Shown here piece after piece: positions 27,874-38,075 of a stretch of DNA of 64,000 nt. A program made the position numbers and the translations under genes. The stretch is taken from NCBI RefSeq assembly GCF_001296045.1, contig NZ_LJHS01000018.1:1-64000 (forward strand), in the 5' to 3' direction. How positions within the stretch are numbered: position 1 is the stretch's first letter; the number at the start of each line of letters is the position of its first letter. Under the pieces are notes generated by a model. It was not told the origin of the DNA. It saw only the letters and a program-made list of their open reading frames with translations, and searched no databases. This DNA comes from Rhizobium sp. AAP43. Its GTDB lineage: Bacteria; Pseudomonadota; Alphaproteobacteria; Rhizobiales; Rhizobiaceae.

Positions 27874-28715
27874 TGGCGTCAATGTCTCGCGAATTGCAAT
27901 TGCGCATTTACTCGGCGATCGTGATGATCGTCGTCGTCGTGGCTGCAACTTGGGCAGGGGGGGCGATCTTCCGTTTTCTCGCCGCCGCGATTGGCCTGCT
28001 AATCTACTATGAGTGGTCGAAGATAACGCGGTTATCGGAAAAGAGCCTGCGAGCCGATGCCTTTGGCTGGCTTTCGCTCGCCCTGATTGCGCTCAATCTC
28101 CTATTCGGATCCGATGACCTGACCGTACCGCTCTTTGCAGGTCTAGTCACCACCGCTATCATTCCTGCCATCTTCCGGCGGGTTAGCTGGTGGCAACCTG
28201 CCGGCATTTTCTACGCAGGTCTCAGCGCGATTTCTCTCTCTGCGATCCGTGGTGAAGACTCCCTCGGTTTGATCGCAATGTTGTTTGTCTTCGTGGTGGT
28301 CTGGGCGACGGATATACTCGCATATTTCGTCGGACGGGCGATCGGGGGCCCAAAGCTGGCGCCACGCATCTCGCCCGGCAAGACTTGGTCAGGAGCGATC
28401 GGCGGGGCTTTGGCTGGCGTGTCGGGCGGCGTTTTGTTGGCAACGTCCTATTTCCAGGACGTCGGTGCCTGGGTCGTCGGAATTGCGTTCGCTCTATCGA
28501 TTTCGAGCCAGATTGGGGATCTGTTTGAATCCTTCATCAAGCGCCGCTTTGGTGTGAAGGATTCCAGCCACCTCATTCCCGGACACGGTGGCGTCATGGA
28601 TCGCGTTGATGGCCTTGTATTCGCCTGTTTTGCGGCCTTCTTTCTGGCGATTGCCTTTTCTGCCGGTGGCAACCGCGTGGTCGTCTCCATGGGAGCCTTC
28701 CTCTTCGGTCTGTGA
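27873..28715 (+). CDS. cdsA: Phosphatidate cytidylyltransferase
   Basis: A 280-residue inner-membrane enzyme that makes CDP-diacylglycerol. About eight membrane segments are visible. The PROSITE-type signature near residue 228 reads IKRRFGVKDSSHLIPGHGG followed by VMDRVD, with the catalytic D..D. ATG at 27873 overlaps the uppS stop (TGATG); GTG at 27870 and ATG at 27882 are alternatives. dxr, often found next in other proteobacteria, is absent here. Confidence 0.94.
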   Translation: MASMSRELQLRIYSAIVMIVVVVAATWAGGAIFRFLAAAIGLLIYYEWSKITRLSEKSLRADAFGWLSLALIALNLLFGSDDLTVPLFAGLVTTAIIPAIFRRVSWWQPAGIFYAGLSAISLSAIRGEDSLGLIAMLFVFVVVWATDILAYFVGRAIGGPKLAPRISPGKTWSGAIGGALAGVSGGVLLATSYFQDVGAWVVGIAFALSISSQIGDLFESFIKRRFGVKDSSHLIPGHGGVMDRVDGLVFACFAAFFLAIAFSAGGNRVVVSMGAFLFGL

Positions 28716-28766
28716 AGCGCTATCCAGAGGCTCTAAAGTCATACGCAACAGGATCGGACGAGAGTG

Positions 28767-29900
28767 ATGCAAGAGATCAGTGCAGTCTTCGGTTTTCTCG
28801 GCGGCTACATCTTGCCGTATATCCTGATCCTGTCACTCCTCGTCTTCATCCATGAGATGGGCCACTATCTTGCTGGTCGCTGGTCCGGCATCCGTGTCCT
28901 CGCCTTCTCCGTCGGCTTTGGTCCCGAACTCTTCGGTTTCACCGACAAGCATGGCACCCGGTGGAAGGTCTCGGCGATCCCCCTCGGAGGCTATGTACGC
29001 TTCTTTGGGGATGCAGATGCTGCCAGCCGTCCGGATGGCGAAGCCGAATCACTTCTGACAGATGCGGAAAAAGCGCAGACACTGAACGGTGCAAAGCTGT
29101 GGAAACGCGCTTTCACGGTTGCGGCAGGTCCGCTTGCTAACTTCTTGCTTGCAATAGCAATCTTTGCTGTGATCTTCGGCACAATGGGTAAGCCGGTCTC
29201 TGATCCGGTGGTTGCCGACCTGAAGGCGGGCGGAGCTGCTGAGGAGGCGGGGATCGCCCGTGGCGACCTTTTGGTGGCGCTCGACGGGCGCCAGATCAAG
29301 ACCTTCGACGACGTCGTCCGCTACATCTCCATGAGGCCGGAAGTGCCGGTCACCGTAACGGTGAGCCGGGGCGGAAACGTCCTTGATTTCCCGCTGACCC
29401 CGCGCCGCGCCGTGACCGAAGACCGGTTCGGCAACAAGATGGAAGTCGGCCAGATCGGTATTGTAACCGACCAGCAGGCCGGCAATTTCCGCATTGTGCA
29501 GCTGTCCCCCGGTCAGGCGCTTTGGGAAGGCGTACTGCAGACCGGGCACATCGTGACCGGAACCTTCGATTATATCGGGAACATGATTGCCGGCCGAATG
29601 AATGCAGATCAGCTCGGTGGGCCGGTTCGTGTCGTCCAGGCATCGGGCGAAATGGCGACGCTTGGCATCCTGGCATTGTTCAATCTGGCGGCAGTTCTCT
29701 CCGTTTCGCTGGGACTTTTGAATTTGATGCCAGTTCCGGTCCTTGACGGCGGCCATCTCGTTCTCTACGCGATTGAAGGTCTTCGCGGAAAACCGCTTGG
29801 CCAGAACGCGCAGGAAATCGCCTTCCGGATCGGATTTGCGATGATCCTCTCGCTGATGGTCTTTGCGACGTGGAATGACATCAGCCGCCTCATCGGTTAA
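28767..29900 (+). CDS. rseP: RIP zinc metalloprotease RseP
   Basis: A 377-residue site-2 protease. HEMGH at residues 29-33 provides zinc ligands and the catalytic Glu in the first membrane segment; a single PDZ domain (about 125-195, AEEAGIARGDLLVALDG) follows, then the C-terminal NLMPVPVLDGGHL with the third ligand Asp. E. coli RseP has two PDZ domains and 450 residues; the alphaproteobacterial form has one. It cleaves membrane-bound anti-sigma factors or signal peptides. Confidence 0.95.
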   Translation: MQEISAVFGFLGGYILPYILILSLLVFIHEMGHYLAGRWSGIRVLAFSVGFGPELFGFTDKHGTRWKVSAIPLGGYVRFFGDADAASRPDGEAESLLTDAEKAQTLNGAKLWKRAFTVAAGPLANFLLAIAIFAVIFGTMGKPVSDPVVADLKAGGAAEEAGIARGDLLVALDGRQIKTFDDVVRYISMRPEVPVTVTVSRGGNVLDFPLTPRRAVTEDRFGNKMEVGQIGIVTDQQAGNFRIVQLSPGQALWEGVLQTGHIVTGTFDYIGNMIAGRMNADQLGGPVRVVQASGEMATLGILALFNLAAVLSVSLGLLNLMPVPVLDGGHLVLYAIEGLRGKPLGQNAQEIAFRIGFAMILSLMVFATWNDISRLIG

Positions 29901-29929
29901 GGGGCGGCGCGGTGGCTGGGAAAGGATTT

Positions 29930-29987
29930 GTTTACGCTGTTTCAAGTTGATAGTGGCGATTGGGTCACGGCTTGAAACGAAGTAAAC
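29930..29987. promoter_or_regulatory. Long imperfect inverted repeat upstream of bamA
   Basis: A 17-base arm at 29930-29946 (GTTTACGCTGTTTCAAG) is mirrored at 29971-29987 with only three central mismatches, around a 24-base spacer. It lies in the 195-base rseP-bamA gap, about 110 bases before bamA, where a promoter would be expected. Possible roles are a regulator binding site or an mRNA leader structure; the sequence cannot decide between them. Confidence 0.4.
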
Positions 29988-30095
29988 AGAAATTAACGTG
30001 TGGTCTTGCTTGTAGGGTAAAAGCCGGTAAAACCTCACTGGGGCCGGAGTCGGGGTAACGGCTTGCGGGACAATGGAAGAAGGTAAAGTATACAC

Positions 30096-32423
30096 ATGAA
30101 GACTGGTTCAAGGTTTTTGAACGCAGTGTCAGCGGTCGCGCTGTCAGCTGGTGTGGTGTCTTCGGGCGCGGGTGTCGTCGTTCTTGGATCGGCTGCGTCG
30201 GCTCAGGCTGCAGTGGTTCAGCGCATCGATGTGCGCGGAGCGCAGCGTGTGGGTGCGGAGGCTGTTCGCTCGAATATTTCGATCAGGCCCGGTCAGAATT
30301 TCAGCAATGCGGATATCGATGAATCGGTTAAGCGTCTTTACGCGACCGGCTTCTTCTCGGATGTTCGCATGTCTGTATCCGGCGGTACGCTCGTCGTCAC
30401 CGTTTCTGAAAATCAGCTGATCAATCAGGTGGTGTTCAACGGCAACCGCAAGATCAAGGACGACAAGCTCGTTGGCATCGTGCAGACCCAGCCCCAGGGT
30501 CCCTACAGCGAGAGCCTGATCACGGCAGATATTCAGCGTATTCGTGAAGCCTATGCCGCGATCGGCCGTTCTGATGTCGAAGTGACGACCCAGACCGCCA
30601 CTGTGGCTGAAGGCCGCGTGAACCTTGCTTTCGTTATCAATGAAGGCGATCGCACGAAGATCAGCTCGATCAACTTCGTTGGCAACAACGCCTATTCGGA
30701 CGGCCGCCTGTCGTCTGTGCTTCAGACGAAGGAATCCGGCGTTCTGTCGTTCCTGACCCGCAAGGACGTCTACAACGAAGACAAGCTTCGCGCAGACGAA
30801 GAAGTCCTGCGTCAGTTCTACTACAACCATGGTTATGCAGACTTCCGCGTGATCTCCTCTGAAGCCATCCTCAATGAGGCCGGCAACGAGTACACGATCA
30901 ACATCACTGTTGACGAAGGTCAGCGCTACAAGTTCGGTGCAGTTGCGGTTGAATCCACCGTTGAAGGTGTCGATGGCAAAGAGCTCGAAGGGCTTCTCGA
31001 AGTTCGCGAAGGCAATACCTACAGTGCTCGTGACGTACAGAAGTCGATGGAAGCTATCTCCCGTCGCGTGTCGTCTGCGGGTTATCCTTTCGCTCGCGTC
31101 GTTCCGCGCGGTGACCGTAACTTTGAGACAAACACCATCGGCGTGACCTTCTTGGTGGATCAGGGCGAACGCGCCTATGTGGAGCGTATCGAAGTCCGTG
31201 GTAACACCCGCACACGCGATTACGTTATTCGTCGCGAGTTCGATATCTCCGAAGGCGATGCGTTCAACCAGGAGACGATTTCCCGCGCAAAGCGTCGTCT
31301 GGAAGCGCTTGGCTTCTTCTCGTCGGTGAACATTTCGACCCAGGCTGGCAGTGCTCCCGACCGCGTCGTGGTTGTCGTCGATGTGCAGGATCAGCCGACC
31401 GGTTCGTTCGGCATCGGTGCCGGTTACTCTGTCGGTGACGGCGGCTTGGTGCTTGAAGCGTCTGTCGAAGAAAAGAACTTCCTCGGTCGCGGCCAGTTCA
31501 TCCGCGTTGCTGCAGGCGGCGGCTTCGATGAAGCGCGTACCTACAACTTCTCGTTCACCGAGCCTTACTTCCTCGGTTATCGCCTTGCAGCCGGTTTCGA
31601 CCTCTTCAAGAGCTCGACCAGCAGCAACAGCTACTACGACTACGAGGAGCAGGGCGGAACCATTCGCGTAACCGCGCCGATCACCGAAGACCTCGCGACG
31701 ACGCTGCGTTATACCTACAAGGAACTCGACTATATCAATGATGGTGCGGACGCGACGAATACGGCGCAGCCCTATCTTGATGCTATCGATCAGGGTACCT
31801 GGAAGCAGTCCATCCTGGGTCACTCCGTCGTGTACAACACGGTTGACGATCGCCAGAACCCGCATGAAGGCATCTATGCAAGCTTCACGCACGAATACGC
31901 GGGCCTCGGTGGCGACTCCGAGTACTACAAGGCCTATGCCCGTGCGCGCATGTACTACACGTTGTCGGACGAGTTCGATGTTGTCGGCTCGCTGGCGGGG
32001 TCTGCCGGTCATGTCGTGGCCCTTGGCGACAATTTGAACGTCTTCGATCAGTTCAAGATCGGCGGCAAAGAAATCCGTGGCTTCTCCAACAGCGGTATTG
32101 GTCCGCGTATGGGTGACGACTCCATCGGTGGTACGACCTACTTCACAGCTTCGGCTGAGGCGACCTTCCCGATGCCGCTCATCCCGCAGGATCTCAACTT
32201 CCGTGGCGCGGTCTTTGCTGATGCCGGCACACTCTACGGCAGCAACTTGGCCAGCGATGGTGGAGCTCTAGGGACTGACATGTCGCTCCGCGCATCTGCC
32301 GGTGTGGGCGTGATCTGGAATTCGCCCTTCGGTGCTCTGCGTGTCGACTACGCCGTTCCGGTGGCGAAGGAAGAGTTCGACGATACGCAGGAATTCCGCT
32401 TCAGCATGGCGAACCAGTTCTAA
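30096..32423 (+). CDS. bamA: Outer membrane protein assembly factor BamA
   Basis: A 775-residue Omp85 protein that inserts beta-barrels into the outer membrane. Signal peptide about 1-38 (ending AQA), five POTRA repeats to about residue 430 (for instance [15 protein letters not shown] and [20 protein letters not shown]), then a 16-strand barrel with the VRGF-type loop ([13 protein letters not shown]) and C-terminal FRFSMANQF. The final Phe is the barrel signal. It sits in the usual rseP-bamA-lpxD order. Confidence 0.97.
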   Translation: MKTGSRFLNAVSAVALSAGVVSSGAGVVVLGSAASAQAAVVQRIDVRGAQRVGAEAVRSNISIRPGQNFSNADIDESVKRLYATGFFSDVRMSVSGGTLVVTVSENQLINQVVFNGNRKIKDDKLVGIVQTQPQGPYSESLITADIQRIREAYAAIGRSDVEVTTQTATVAEGRVNLAFVINEGDRTKISSINFVGNNAYSDGRLSSVLQTKESGVLSFLTRKDVYNEDKLRADEEVLRQFYYNHGYADFRVISSEAILNEAGNEYTINITVDEGQRYKFGAVAVESTVEGVDGKELEGLLEVREGNTYSARDVQKSMEAISRRVSSAGYPFARVVPRGDRNFETNTIGVTFLVDQGERAYVERIEVRGNTRTRDYVIRREFDISEGDAFNQETISRAKRRLEALGFFSSVNISTQAGSAPDRVVVVVDVQDQPTGSFGIGAGYSVGDGGLVLEASVEEKNFLGRGQFIRVAAGGGFDEARTYNFSFTEPYFLGYRLAAGFDLFKSSTSSNSYYDYEEQGGTIRVTAPITEDLATTLRYTYKELDYINDGADATNTAQPYLDAIDQGTWKQSILGHSVVYNTVDDRQNPHEGIYASFTHEYAGLGGDSEYYKAYARARMYYTLSDEFDVVGSLAGSAGHVVALGDNLNVFDQFKIGGKEIRGFSNSGIGPRMGDDSIGGTTYFTASAEATFPMPLIPQDLNFRGAVFADAGTLYGSNLASDGGALGTDMSLRASAGVGVIWNSPFGALRVDYAVPVAKEEFDDTQEFRFSMANQF

Positions 32424-32473
32424 GACTGGCGATCCAGAACCGCTGGCAGTTTGACGTTCTGGAGCGTTTGCCG

Positions 32474-33538
32474 ATGATTGAGAATGATTTCTTTCCGCCC
32501 CATTCCGGGCTGACGCTGGCCGAACTGGCAGCACAGACCGGGGCGGAATTAACGGACGAAAGCGCAGGCGGACGGATCGTACGATCCGTTTCGCCGGTCG
32601 CTCGCGCAGGTGAGGGGGATGTGTGCTACATCCTGTCGCGTCGAAATCGCGCCGATCTTGATACCTGCAAGGCCACGGCCGTCTTCTGTGAGAAGGCGCT
32701 GGTCAGCCTGATTCCACCCCATGTTCCTGTTTTGGTGGCGAAAAGCGCCCATACCGCATTTGCGGTCGCTGGTGGCATTTTGCATCCGCAGGGGCTCCGC
32801 CCGGTCCGGATGACGTCGGAAGCCTCCAAGATTTCACCCGCTGCTTATGTCGACCCGACAGCCCGTCTCGAGGATGGCGTCGAAGTCGAGCCCATGGCTG
32901 TGATTGGCGCCCGTGCGGAAATCGGCAGTGGGACGCGCATTGGCCCCGGAGCCATCATCGGCTCGGATGTCAGGATCGGTCGGGACTGCACGATTGCTGG
33001 TGGTGCAACCGTTCAGGTCGCGCTTGTCGGCAACAATGTGATTATCCACAACGGCGCCCGTATCGGGCAGGACGGCTTTGGTTACGCGCCAGGTCCACGA
33101 GGCATGTTGAAGATCGTTCAGGTTGGACGGGTGATCATCCAGGACAATGTCGAGATCGGTGCCAACACAACAATCGATCGTGGCACGATGGATGACACCG
33201 TCATCGGTGAAGGCACAAAGATCGACAATCTGGTGCAGGTCGGCCACAACGTGCGGATAGGCCGGCATTGCGGTATCGTTAGCCAGGTCGGCATTGCCGG
33301 CAGCACGGTGATCGGCGACGGCGTGATGATCGGCGGTGCAGCCGGCGTCAATGGTCATATCAAGATCGGTGATGGCGCCCAGATCGCGGCCATGAGCGGT
33401 GTCCTGGCGGATGTGCCGCCGGGAGAGAAGTTCGGCGGCGTTCCGGCGCGGCCTCTGAAAGATTATTTGCGGGAAGTGGCCGAAACGCTCAGCCGCTATG
33501 ACAGCCGCAGCAAGGATAAGGGAGCGAGCAATGACTGA
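32474..33538 (+). CDS. lpxD: UDP-3-O-acylglucosamine N-acyltransferase
   Basis: A 354-residue lipid A enzyme adding the second hydroxyacyl chain. The N-terminal uridine-binding domain ([10 protein letters not shown]) leads to left-handed beta-helix hexapeptides, with [22 protein letters not shown] containing the catalytic His region. The ATG at 32474 has GGAG nine bases upstream; the TTG at 32468 is a poorer choice. The gene overlaps fabZ by 8 bases. Confidence 0.95.
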   Translation: MIENDFFPPHSGLTLAELAAQTGAELTDESAGGRIVRSVSPVARAGEGDVCYILSRRNRADLDTCKATAVFCEKALVSLIPPHVPVLVAKSAHTAFAVAGGILHPQGLRPVRMTSEASKISPAAYVDPTARLEDGVEVEPMAVIGARAEIGSGTRIGPGAIIGSDVRIGRDCTIAGGATVQVALVGNNVIIHNGARIGQDGFGYAPGPRGMLKIVQVGRVIIQDNVEIGANTTIDRGTMDDTVIGEGTKIDNLVQVGHNVRIGRHCGIVSQVGIAGSTVIGDGVMIGGAAGVNGHIKIGDGAQIAAMSGVLADVPPGEKFGGVPARPLKDYLREVAETLSRYDSRSKDKGASND

Positions 33539-33998
33539 CGTTGCCAAGACCGAACTGGGTTCGGCGGACATTCTTGAGATCATGAAGCTCCTGCCGCACC
33601 GCTACCCCTTCCTGCTGGTCGACAAGATTGTCGAAATTGACGGCGACGACTCGGCAATCGGCATCAAGAACGTGACGGCGAACGAGCCGCACTTCACCGG
33701 CCATTTCCCTGAATCGCCTATCATGCCGGGCGTCTTGCTCATCGAAGGCATGGCGCAGACGGCGGGTGCAATCTGCGCCCGCAAGCAGGGAGAGGCGGGC
33801 AATCTCGTCTACTTCATGACGATCGACAATGCGCGTTTCCGCAAGCCGGTGGTTCCTGGAGACCGCGTGGAGTTTCATGTCGTCAAGCAGAAGCAGCGCG
33901 GCAACATCTGGAAGTTTCATTGCGATGCCAAGGTTGACGGAGCACTCGTAGCTGAGGCGGATATTGGCGCCATGATCATGCGCAAGGACCAGAAATGA
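33531..33998 (+). CDS. fabZ: 3-hydroxyacyl-[ACP] dehydratase FabZ
   Basis: A 155-residue hot-dog-fold dehydratase of fatty-acid elongation. [13 protein letters not shown] has the catalytic His and [14 protein letters not shown] the catalytic Glu. It is placed between lpxD and lpxA, balancing hydroxyacyl-ACP use between phospholipid and lipid A. GGGAGCGAGCA precedes the ATG inside the lpxD end. It overlaps lpxA by four bases. Confidence 0.96.
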   Translation: MTDVAKTELGSADILEIMKLLPHRYPFLLVDKIVEIDGDDSAIGIKNVTANEPHFTGHFPESPIMPGVLLIEGMAQTAGAICARKQGEAGNLVYFMTIDNARFRKPVVPGDRVEFHVVKQKQRGNIWKFHCDAKVDGALVAEADIGAMIMRKDQK

Positions 33999-34810
33999 GC
34001 ACGATCGCTGCCAGCGCCCAGATCCACCCGATGGCCATCGTCGAGGACGGCGCGGTGATTGGCGAGAATGTCCGTATCGGTCCCTTCTGCCATATTGGTC
34101 CGCGTGTGACCTTGAAGGATGGTGTGGAACTCCTGTCGAATGCGGTAGTGACCGGGCTGACAGAAATCGGGGCTGGATCGAAAATCCATCCGATGGCGGT
34201 TATCGGCGGAGCCTCGCAAAGTCTGCATGAGGCGGGCACAGAGTCGACCCTGGTGGTCGGCGCCAACTGCACCATGCGTGAAGGCGTGACGATGAATTGC
34301 GGTTCGGTCGGTGGTGGCGGCATTACCCGTGTCGGCGACAACTGCCTGTTCCTGGCAAATTCCCATGTTGCCCATGACTGCATTCTCGGCAACGATATCA
34401 TTCTGTCGAACAATGTCATGCTCGCCGGTCATGTACGCGTAGAAGATCGGGCCATTCTGAGCGGCGGTTGTGCCGTCCACCAGTTTACCCGCATTGGCCG
34501 CCATGCCTTCATCGGTGGTTTGTCGGCGGTTGCCTATGACGTCATTCCCTATGGCATGCTGAATGGCAATCCCGGCATTCTCGGTGGGCTGAATGTCGTT
34601 GGTATGACGCGCGCCGGCATTGAGCGTGCGGTAATCCACCAGGTCCGTCGTGCCTTCAAGCAGATCTTCGAGGCAGAAGGTTCTGCCCGTGCCAACGCAG
34701 CAGCGATCCGTGACGAGTATCTGGATTGCCCGCAGGTCATCGAGATCCTGGATTTCATAGCGGCAGAAAGCGACCGGGCGCTGTCTTCGCCTAATCGCGG
34801 CAAGAATTGA
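33995..34810 (+). CDS. lpxA: UDP-N-acetylglucosamine acyltransferase
   Basis: A 271-residue hexapeptide-repeat acyltransferase starting lipid A synthesis. Features: [28 protein letters not shown], the catalytic-His segment NSHVAHDC, and the helical C-terminus ([20 protein letters not shown]). It starts in an ATGA overlap with fabZ. Confidence 0.96.
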   Translation: MSTIAASAQIHPMAIVEDGAVIGENVRIGPFCHIGPRVTLKDGVELLSNAVVTGLTEIGAGSKIHPMAVIGGASQSLHEAGTESTLVVGANCTMREGVTMNCGSVGGGGITRVGDNCLFLANSHVAHDCILGNDIILSNNVMLAGHVRVEDRAILSGGCAVHQFTRIGRHAFIGGLSAVAYDVIPYGMLNGNPGILGGLNVVGMTRAGIERAVIHQVRRAFKQIFEAEGSARANAAAIRDEYLDCPQVIEILDFIAAESDRALSSPNRGKN

Positions 34811-34818
34811 GGTCTGGG

Positions 34819-35703
34819 GTGGTGGCCGGGGTCGCTCCGAACTCGGCACCGGCTGGACGCCTCGGCATCGTGGCGGGCAGCGGTAAGCTACCGCTTTACC
34901 TCGCAGAGGCTGCCCGAGCAGCCGGAGAAGATCCTTTCATCTTCCGCCTGAAGAATGAGGCCGACGGCCTGTTTGATGGCTATGACAACACAGTGCTGGG
35001 TGTGGGAGACCTCAAAGGTCTTGCTCACAACCTTGCAGGTCACGGCATCACGCGCATCGTGATGTCAGGCGCCGTGAAGCGGCGTCCGCCCTTTGGCGAT
35101 ATCAGGCCGAACTTGCGTTCGTTGATGAAGCTGCCATCCGCCGTGCGCACGCTTTTATCCGGCGGCGATGACGCCGTTCTGCGGATGGTAATCGCGCTGT
35201 TGGAGGCTCAAGGGTGCACCGTGCTCGGCGCTCACGAAATCCTGCCAGGATTGCTTGCAACCGTCGGCCCACTCGGCACAGCGGCGCCTTCGGTAGAAGA
35301 CCAACGCGACATTGCCCGTGCTGCAGACGCAGCCGAAGCGCTTGGACGTCTTGATGTCGGGCAGGGCGCAGTCTCTGTCGGTGGTCGCATCGTGGCTCTC
35401 GAAGGTGTCGAGGGTACGGATGCAATGCTTGGACGAGTGGCGGCCTTGCGCGCCGAAGGCAGGATTTCAGCGCGGCGCAAGGGCGTGCTCGTCAAGCTTT
35501 GCAAGCCGCAGCAGGATCTGCGTGTTGATCTGCCGACCATTGGCGTATCGACGGTCGAGAACGCGATCGCTGCAGGCCTTGCTGGCATCGCCGTGGAGGC
35601 GGGCAGGGCGCTGGTGGTCGAGCGGGAGGCGATGATCAGCGCTGCCGACAACGCGGGCCTGTTTGTGGTCGGTATCGAGCGCAATGGGGAGAGTGGAGCA
35701 TGA
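34819..35703 (+). CDS. lpxI: UDP-2,3-diacylglucosamine diphosphatase LpxI
   Basis: A 294-residue DUF1009 protein, the alphaproteobacterial replacement of LpxH; it hydrolyses UDP-diacylglucosamine to lipid X. Conserved parts: LGIVAGSGKLPLYLAE, the mid-protein DDAVLR with catalytic Asp, and SARRKGVLVKLCKPQQDLRVDLPTIG. The start is uncertain: GTG at 34819 has GAGG six bases upstream; a TTG at 34807 overlapping the lpxA stop and a GTG at 34822 are alternatives. It overlaps lpxB by four bases. Confidence 0.92.
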   Translation: MVAGVAPNSAPAGRLGIVAGSGKLPLYLAEAARAAGEDPFIFRLKNEADGLFDGYDNTVLGVGDLKGLAHNLAGHGITRIVMSGAVKRRPPFGDIRPNLRSLMKLPSAVRTLLSGGDDAVLRMVIALLEAQGCTVLGAHEILPGLLATVGPLGTAAPSVEDQRDIARAADAAEALGRLDVGQGAVSVGGRIVALEGVEGTDAMLGRVAALRAEGRISARRKGVLVKLCKPQQDLRVDLPTIGVSTVENAIAAGLAGIAVEAGRALVVEREAMISAADNAGLFVVGIERNGESGA

Positions 35704-36878
35704 ACCGCCAGCCACTGAAGATCGCCGTCGTCGCCGGCGAAGTGTCCGGCGATCTGCTCGGCGCTGACCTGATTGCGGCCCTGAAGCGCCGTTATCCCGG
35801 CCCGATCGAGCTTGTCGGCGTGGGTGGCGAGGCACTCGAGGCGCACGGATTGCGGTCGCTGTTCGATTATTCCGAACTTTCGATCATGGGGTTCACGCAA
35901 GTCCTGTCCAAACTGCCCCGATTGCTCGGCCTGATCTCGTTGACGGCTTCTAAAATTGTCGAAGCAAAGCCAGATCTTCTTCTGATCGTCGACAGCCCGG
36001 ATTTCACCCACAGGGTGGCGAAAAAGGTACGCCAGGTACTGCCTGATCTGCCTGTTGTCAAATATGTCTGCCCTAGCGTCTGGGCATGGAAAGAATACCG
36101 CGCCAAGGCGATGCTGGACTATGTCGATGCCGTCTTGGCAGTGCTGCCCTTCGAGCCGGAGGTGATGCAGCGTCTGGGCGGGCCGCCAACCCATTTTGTT
36201 GGCCACCGTCTGGCAAGCCATGCCGAGATCCTGCGCATTCGAGCATTGCGCAAGACGCGCCCGCCTAAAAGCGCCGGCGAACCGTCGACGCTTCTTCTCC
36301 TGCCCGGGTCGCGGTCGAGTGAAATCACCCAGCTTCTTCCGATCTTCCGAGAGGCGGTCGAAGCCTTTGCGAACCGCAATAGTGTGCCGCGCCTTATCCT
36401 CCCAACGGTCCCGCGCCAGGAGGCGCGTGTCAGGGAGCTCACCAGAGATTGGTCGATCCAGCCGGAAATCGTTCTGGGTGACGAGGCCAAATGGCAGGCG
36501 TTCTGGCAGGCGGATGCCGCGCTGGCAGCATCCGGAACGGTCATCCTCGAACTGGCACTCGCCCATGTTCCGGTCGTCTCGACCTACAAGGCAGACTGGA
36601 TCGTCAGGATGCTGGCCAATCGCATCAAGGTCTGGACGGGCGCCTTGCCCAACCTGATAGCGGACTATGTCGTGGTGCCGGAATATTTCAACGAACTGGT
36701 GCGCGCGGCAAGTCTGGTGCGCTGGATGGAGCGGCTGTCCCAGGACAGCCTGCAACGGACCGCTATGCTGGCGGGGTTCGATGAGGTCCATCAGAAACTG
36801 GCGACAGAAAAACCGGCAAGCGAGGCAGGGGCGGATGTCGTGCTTGAACTCATTGCTCGCAAGGGGCGGCGCGCGTAG
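35700..36878 (+). CDS. lpxB: Lipid-A-disaccharide synthase
   Basis: A 392-residue GT19 glycosyltransferase joining UDP-diacylglucosamine and lipid X. It has IAVVAGEVSGDLLGADL at the N-terminus, YVCPSVWAWKEYRA in the middle, LLLPGSRSSEI, and a C-terminal ASGTVILELAL motif. Peripheral inner membrane. It ends the envelope cluster; the next gene is convergent znuA, with a small hairpin (36913-36929) in the 66-base gap. Confidence 0.95.
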   Translation: MNRQPLKIAVVAGEVSGDLLGADLIAALKRRYPGPIELVGVGGEALEAHGLRSLFDYSELSIMGFTQVLSKLPRLLGLISLTASKIVEAKPDLLLIVDSPDFTHRVAKKVRQVLPDLPVVKYVCPSVWAWKEYRAKAMLDYVDAVLAVLPFEPEVMQRLGGPPTHFVGHRLASHAEILRIRALRKTRPPKSAGEPSTLLLLPGSRSSEITQLLPIFREAVEAFANRNSVPRLILPTVPRQEARVRELTRDWSIQPEIVLGDEAKWQAFWQADAALAASGTVILELALAHVPVVSTYKADWIVRMLANRIKVWTGALPNLIADYVVVPEYFNELVRAASLVRWMERLSQDSLQRTAMLAGFDEVHQKLATEKPASEAGADVVLELIARKGRRA

Positions 36879-36912
36879 CGGCAATCCTCTATTCAGTCGC
36901 ATAGAGATCAGA

Positions 36913-36929
36913 CGCAGACATTGTCTGCG
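36913..36929. terminator. Weak hairpin between convergent lpxB and znuA
   Basis: CGCAGAC and GTCTGCG form a perfect 7-bp stem with an ATT loop and no T-run on either strand; at most a weak or Rho-assisted terminator. Confidence 0.35.
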
Positions 36930-36944
36930 CCCGATGGATTGCAT

Positions 36945-37976
36945 TTACTGACCGAGGCAATCGACCATCGAGGTCGCCAGATTGCGCATCAGTTGGCCGT
37001 AGAGTTCTGGCCCTTCCGTCAGTGCGCCGCCTTCCGGATCCAGCGTGCCGGTTTTGGCATTGGTGCCCTCGGTGACAACCTTGATCAGGCGAGGTTCAAA
37101 TTGCGGTTCGGCGAAGACGCAAGCCGCTTTCAGTTCCTTGATCTTCGCATGCATTTCTGACAGCCGCTCCGCCCCCGGCATGGTCTCGGGGCTCACTGTG
37201 ATCGAACCCGCGACGCGGACCTGGTAGCGCTTTTCGAAATACTGATAGGCGTCGTGGAAAACGACGAATGGCGTGTCGAGAACTGGAGCAACCGTTGTCT
37301 TGATTTCGGCGTCGAGCGTATCGATTTCGGCCTCCAGCGTTCGTGCGTTCGCCTCGTAGGTAGGAGCATTGTCCGGATCGACGGCTGCGAGGTGCTTGGC
37401 AATGGCACCAGCCATGGCTTTGGCATTGGCCGGATCTAGCCAGAGGTGCATGTCCGTGCCGCCGTGCTCATGCTCCCCGTGGTGCTCGTGTTCTTCATGG
37501 CCATGCTCCTCGGCCGGTTCAGCTTCGGGCGCATGCTCGGCCTCGGCAGAGTCGTGACCGTGCTCGTCATGCGCTTCTCCCTCACCATGTTCGCCATGGT
37601 CATGCGCTTCGAATGCTCCACCTTCGCGGAAGGTGAGCTTGGTGAGGCCATCTACATCGTCTAGGTCGACGATTTTTGCCTTGGCGGGCAGTGTTTCAAG
37701 GGGTTTGGTCAAAAAGGCTTCGAGACCAGGTCCCACCCAGAACACCAGGTCCGCGTTCTCCAGCGCCCGGGCGTTCGATGGCTTGAGCGTATAGGTGTGT
37801 GCGGAAGCCGCGCCTTCAACAATCAGAGAGGGCTCACCCACACCTTTCATGATCGAGGCGACCAGCGAGTGGATCGGCTTGATCGACACGACCACCTGCG
37901 GCGCGGCTGCGGCGATCGCAGGCGCAAGAAACAGGGCGGCGGTCGAGGCGGCGAGACCAAGGCGAAGGGCGTCCAT
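36945..37976 (-). CDS. znuA: Zinc ABC transporter substrate-binding protein
   Basis: A 343-residue periplasmic cluster A-I metal-binding protein. Signal peptide about 1-23, KPIHSLVASIM with the first zinc His, then a long acidic His-rich loop (about residues 110-165, many HEH/HDH groups) typical of ZnuA, DMHLWLDPANAKAMA with the second His, and FVVFHDAYQYFEKRY with the third. The ATG at 37976 has GGAG six bases upstream and beats two upstream starts. It is divergent from znuC across a gap with two palindromes. Confidence 0.94.
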   Translation of the reverse strand: MDALRLGLAASTAALFLAPAIAAAAPQVVVSIKPIHSLVASIMKGVGEPSLIVEGAASAHTYTLKPSNARALENADLVFWVGPGLEAFLTKPLETLPAKAKIVDLDDVDGLTKLTFREGGAFEAHDHGEHGEGEAHDEHGHDSAEAEHAPEAEPAEEHGHEEHEHHGEHEHGGTDMHLWLDPANAKAMAGAIAKHLAAVDPDNAPTYEANARTLEAEIDTLDAEIKTTVAPVLDTPFVVFHDAYQYFEKRYQVRVAGSITVSPETMPGAERLSEMHAKIKELKAACVFAEPQFEPRLIKVVTEGTNAKTGTLDPEGGALTEGPELYGQLMRNLATSMVDCLGQ

Positions 37977-37995
37977 CTGCATCTCCAATGCAAGT

Positions 37996-38014
37996 TATGT
38001 AATACAGTTACATA
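37996..38014. promoter_or_regulatory. Zur-box candidate 1 (znuA/znuC gap)
   Basis: TATGTAA, a TACAG spacer and TTACATA form a perfect 7-base-arm dyad, 20 bases upstream of znuA. AT-rich inverted repeats of this size are bound by Fur-family regulators; the local zur gene makes Zur the likely ligand. Confidence 0.6.
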
Positions 38015-38019
38015 TGTTG

Positions 38020-38034
38020 CGTTATGCTATAACG
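38020..38034. promoter_or_regulatory. Zur-box candidate 2 (znuA/znuC gap)
   Basis: CGTTAT, GCT and ATAACG form a perfect 6-base-arm dyad, 42 bases before znuC. Its GTTAT..ATAAC core resembles alphaproteobacterial Zur boxes more closely than the first palindrome does. Together they could control both directions. Confidence 0.65.
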
Positions 38035-38075
38035 TGTGGCATATGGGAGCGCAACAGGGAATTTCTGGGAAAGTC

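Noticed and set aside
30144-32012. A 622-codon open frame opposite bamA
   Set aside because: It is a mirror of the highly biased codon use of bamA on the other strand; no ribosome site or family resemblance.
35232-36944. A 570-codon minus-strand frame opposite lpxI and lpxB
   Set aside because: Shadow of two well-identified lipid A genes.
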